64,000 nt of DNA, taken from assembly GCA_018287875.1 (NCBI GenBank), contig JAGVVL010000018.1, positions 2,658,501 to 2,722,500 on the forward strand, in the 5' to 3' direction. This DNA is from Nigrospora sphaerica. Lineage: Eukaryota > Ascomycota > Sordariomycetes > Amphisphaeriales > Apiosporaceae. The notes beneath the pieces were generated by a model. It searched no databases. It was not told the DNA's origin and worked only from the letters and a program-made list of their open reading frames with translations. A program made the position numbers and the translations under genes. Shown here piece after piece: positions 60,717-64,000 of this stretch. The number at the start of each line of letters is the position of its first letter. Positions within the stretch are counted from its first letter, which is position 1.

Positions 60717-63170
60717 TTAGGGGCTCGTCGCGTTGCTCAGGCCGCTATAGTAGTTGATCCACTTGAAGATCTCCTGGTGCCAGACGAGGCTGTTCTCGGG
60801 CTGCTCGATGTGGTGGCCCTCGTCGGGGAAGCTGAGGAAGCGGCTGGGCACGCCGCGGAGCTGGAGCAGGTTGAAGAGCAGCATACCCTCGGCGAAGGGC
60901 AGGCGGTAGTCGAGATCGCTGTGCACGACAAAGTGCGGCGTCGCCCAGACGTCCTCGTACAGCAGCGGGTCGTTGTCGTAGTCGGCCGACCCCGGCCGCA
61001 GGCTCGCCGGCGTGAAGGGCCCGTTGAAGTCATGGTCCACGAACCACAACTCGTCCGTCGCGTATTTGTTGAGCGTGCTCGTCGTCCCGTCGTGCGTTAC
61101 GAGCGCCCGGAACCGCCGTCCCAGCTCGTGGCCCTGGATCCTGTTGCGTGTGTGCGTTGCCGTCGCGTCAGCCACCTGCCTCCCTCGTGCCGCCGCCCCC
61201 CTCCCTTAAAGTTTCAACGGTGGCCCAATGCTTACTTACCAGTTGCTCATGTAGCCGCCGAAGGAGCCGCCAGCGTGGATCCCGCGGCTCGTGTCAACGT
61301 ACGGGAACGTCTTGTTGACGTACTCCCAGGCGTGTACGATATCCCAGTAGGGCAGGGTCCCCCACTTGCCCCGGATGGCGTCGGTCAAGTTCTGGCCCCA
61401 ACCCACCGAGCCCGTCGGGTTGGGCGCGACGACGACGTAGCCCTGGTCCGCCCAGACCTTGAGATTCCACCCCGGCGACCAGTTGTTGTTCTGCGCCACC
61501 TGCGGTCCGCCGTGGGTAATGAAGGCCACCGGGTACGTCTTGGCCTCGTCGAAGCCCTCCGGGTAGACGACCCACGCCTGCTGCTCTATGTCCGACGTGT
61601 TGGACCTGTAATAGAACTCGGAAGCGATCTTGGGGCCCCTGGAAACCCCCGAGCGTCAGCATCTATATACTCAAGGGGTTGAAAAGAGCTTCGGAGGTTA
61701 CTGACAGGCCCGCAAGCTCAGCGTCCACCTCATTGGCCCGGAAGAGCACCTGCGTGCTCGACCCGTCGGCCGCGACGGTGTAGAAGTCGCGGCTGGACCA
61801 GAGCTTACTGTCCGATACCAACAGGCCTTGCGGAATGACGCAGAGGCTCTCGATGGTGCCCTCGTCGGTGAGGTTCTTGGGTTGGTACGCGTCGCCCGCC
61901 GTGGCCGGGATCGAAAAGGCGCGCCTCCGGCCCCGGTCGTACGCGAGGGCAAAGAGCGTCTGGCCGTCGGCGGACCAGTGAACGTCGCCGACGGTGCGGT
62001 CCCAGTCGCCCGCGATGCGTGTGATCTGGGCGTTGCCGGTGTCGGCGTTGGCCACGTACAGGATCCCGTGGTCCGCCTCGTAGCTGATACCGTTCTGCTG
62101 GACGTAGGCGATCTTGTCGCCGGCCGGCGAGAATTTGGGACCCGTCGAGTGCCCCTGCGCTTCGGGGTACGGCGTGCCGCCGTTGGGGTTCAGCACGGCC
62201 GCGTCGGACGCCGAGCCGGCGAAAGGTACCAGGTAAAGGGGCGAGCTCGTGTAGTTGGCCAGTCCCAGGTGGATGTCCTTGGTCCGGAAGACGACCTTGC
62301 TGCCGTCCGGAGACAGTGCGTAGTCGTTGGCGTCGCCTTCCGTGTCGACGGGGCTCTCGGCGCACGACACGTTACAAATGCCCGTGACATAGTTGGCGAG
62401 CTTGCCGTCGAACGAGTACGTCCCGTTGGAAACCGCCTTGTCTCCGTTGCTGCCCCCGGCCTTCTTCAAGACCCCGCCAAAGACGGCGCTCTTCTCGGGC
62501 GTGATCCAGTGAGTCTGTCCAAAGATGAGCGGCGATTCCGAACGGTGCGTGCGCGTATGGCTCACTTACCCAGAGCCGCGTGGGAACGGACGAGTAAACC
62601 CGGGCAGAGGACTTGAGCTTGGGTGCCAGTTTTTTGTTGTAGGCACTTCCGTTGGGGCTGGCCTTTCCCGAAAGGAGGAAGTGAATGTCTCCGGATGGGG
62701 TGAGCGAGGCCTTGAGGCCGGCCAAGGGCGCAGGCAAAGAGGCCACCATCTGGGCATCTTGTATGGCGTTGGCATCTCCGTAATACAAACTAATGCCACC
62801 GTCGCCGGCTGGGTTGCTACTGTTTAGGTACAGGAGGCTATTCGGGTCCGAGCCGACAAAGACGAATTCGGCAATGGCAGGGCTACCAGGCCATACCGTG
62901 ATCTCTCCAGTCTTCAAATCAAGCCTTTTCCATACCTGCGACGTCTTTTGGTCCTCGAACGAGTACTTGGAGACGGGGAAAAGAGCATAGTCCTGACTTG
63001 GTATCAGCAATGCAAAGCGTGGTTCGGGTCCCATTGGCACTCACGCCCGTGGGGTTCGGAAATGCCGTGCCGTATTGGTTCGCCGAGAGCAGCTGCTGAG
63101 GCGTGAGGGCATCAATACCTTTCAGCAGTGCCGCCCCAGCGAACAGTAATGCTGCGGTACGTGTTGTCAT
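60717..63170 (-). CDS. dpp5: Secreted dipeptidyl-peptidase V (S9C serine peptidase)
   Basis: Five exons, 63170-63045, 62992-62570, 62514-61706, 61638-61240 and 61140-60717, all joins in frame, encode 726 residues, the usual length of fungal DPP V. Residues 1-21 are a signal peptide ([17 protein letters not shown]). The N-terminal half is a beta-propeller with repeated blade-like strands ([57 protein letters not shown]). The C-terminal alpha/beta-hydrolase domain begins near [14 protein letters not shown]. The catalytic triad is S578 (GGSFGGYM), D663 (HSDLDYRLP) and H695 ([11 protein letters not shown]). DPP V removes dipeptides such as X-Ala from peptides outside the cell and helps digest protein; in Aspergillus and dermatophytes it is a major secreted protein and antigen. 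It lies on the same strand as the other secreted enzymes of this region. Confidence 0.95.
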
Positions 63171-63380
63171 GACTGCTGCGGTACGCCGGGGCTTGCGCGG
63201 AGCAAAAAAACAAAAGAGGGAGAGAGAGAAAGAGAAAAGGAATATCGTGGCCTGGGCAAACGAATCTCTCAGCTATCTGTGGCGAGCGGATAGGCCGCGG
63301 TTTTTATTACAGCCAAAGTTACATTGCATCGCACGACTTACATACTTTAGGCCACTCGTTATATTCGTTGGATTACCATG

Positions 63381-63740
63381 TTATCTGTAGGACCCGTCGC
63401 CGCATAGACCTGTCCACCCGTCTTCTGGTGGACGATGCAGGATGAAGAGGTGGCTGCGCCGTAGGAAGTCGGCCATCCCGTCGTCCAACCCCCGGGACCG
63501 TATTACCTTACAAGTACTGCATACCCTGCAGGTTGCGTTGATCAGGGGAGGCCCAATTCCGACGAACTCTAATTTTTCCGATGAACTGGCCAGAATAGTC
63601 CTGCGGCTCGAGAGGGCTATAGCACGACTTATTCTGGCCACGAACGCGGTCATGCTCGTCAGTGGTTCGAGTCGGGCAAGTCTCGGCGCTGCTACCACGG
63701 ACGTCGTCGCCATCAGGAGCAATATCCATCCATGCCGCAT
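63381..63740 (-). CDS. Possible small secreted protein
   Basis: A 119-codon frame starting MRHGWILLLMATTSVVAAPR, which reads as a short signal peptide with a likely cut after Val-Val-Ala-Ala. The rest is mildly basic with four cysteines (CRVCSTC and a last one in GLCGDG) and resembles no family I know. The frame is open a further 31 codons upstream, to an ATG at 63833. A potential donor, GTAAGGT, inside the CRVCSTC region could end the first exon there. The gene lies 0.2 kb upstream of the DPP V start on the same strand, which would leave little room for a DPP V promoter and argues against it. Treat as a candidate only. Confidence 0.3.
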   Translation of the reverse strand: MRHGWILLLMATTSVVAAPRLARLEPLTSMTAFVARISRAIALSSRRTILASSSEKLEFVGIGPPLINATCRVCSTCKVIRSRGLDDGMADFLRRSHLFILHRPPEDGWTGLCGDGSYR

Positions 63741-64000
63741 AAGATAAGAAGGTGCACGTTGGGGCAGACCCGGGCTTAACGAACGCGAAGAGAGAATCCG
63801 CATATCCCGAGGTTTACAAGACCCTGATTGCATAACGGTCCCCTACGTAGAATGCGCCCGTGGGGGTTTTTCTTACTTCATATGTTGACTTTAAGAAAAC
63901 CATGGCCAGTTAAACTTGCATATAACCGGCCTGGGCACCCAGCGGTTGGTTTCCTATACCCCCACCGGAATTCGGAAGCCAGGCGCCAATTGCCGATTCC

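Overview
The window is a 64 kb piece of a filamentous ascomycete genome. Genes carry one to four short introns (52-108 nt) with GTRNGT-type donors and CTAAC/CTGAC branch sites. Third codon positions are GC-rich, and the gene set is fungal (PTH11-like receptor, Zn2Cys6 regulator, Brr6/Brl1-type protein). Low gene density and many TAGGTACCTA-like motifs make me favour Sordariomycetes, perhaps Sordariales; that is inference. No rRNA, CRISPR, plasmid or bacterial feature is present.

From left to right: a SWIRM-domain protein (3.0-4.3 kb, minus), a 7.7 kb stretch without recognisable genes, a Nudix hydrolase (12.1 kb), a family-16 SAM methyltransferase (14.6-16.0 kb), a class I terpene cyclase (18.0-19.4 kb, minus), a secreted M24 metallopeptidase homologue (23.1-24.6 kb) and a PTH11-like seven-helix membrane protein (25.5-26.8 kb, minus). 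Then comes another 7.8 kb without recognisable genes, holding several tandem duplications. It ends at a large Zn2Cys6 transcription factor (34.6-37.5 kb).

A compact core block follows: a Brr6/Brl1-like nuclear-envelope protein (minus) divergent from the elongation factor Iws1/Spn1 (plus), then an SR-protein kinase (minus). These act in nuclear pore/envelope biogenesis, transcription elongation and splicing-factor control.

The right part (52-64 kb) holds secreted enzymes on the minus strand: a tyrosinase, a type B carboxylesterase and dipeptidyl-peptidase V, each with a signal peptide. Among them lie a frame-broken gene (58.6-59.6 kb) and an intron-containing tRNA-Asn. A small secreted ORF closes the window.

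The terpene cyclase has no P450, transporter or other tailoring gene nearby, so it does not look like part of a standard biosynthetic cluster. The most notable items are this orphan cyclase, with its NSE metal motif on a 34-nt exon, and the broken gene. Two introns are multiples of three and stay open when retained, and two residues at usually conserved catalytic positions differ from the common form. I found no clear sign of a wholly new system. All exon boundaries come from reading splice signals and frame, not from transcripts.
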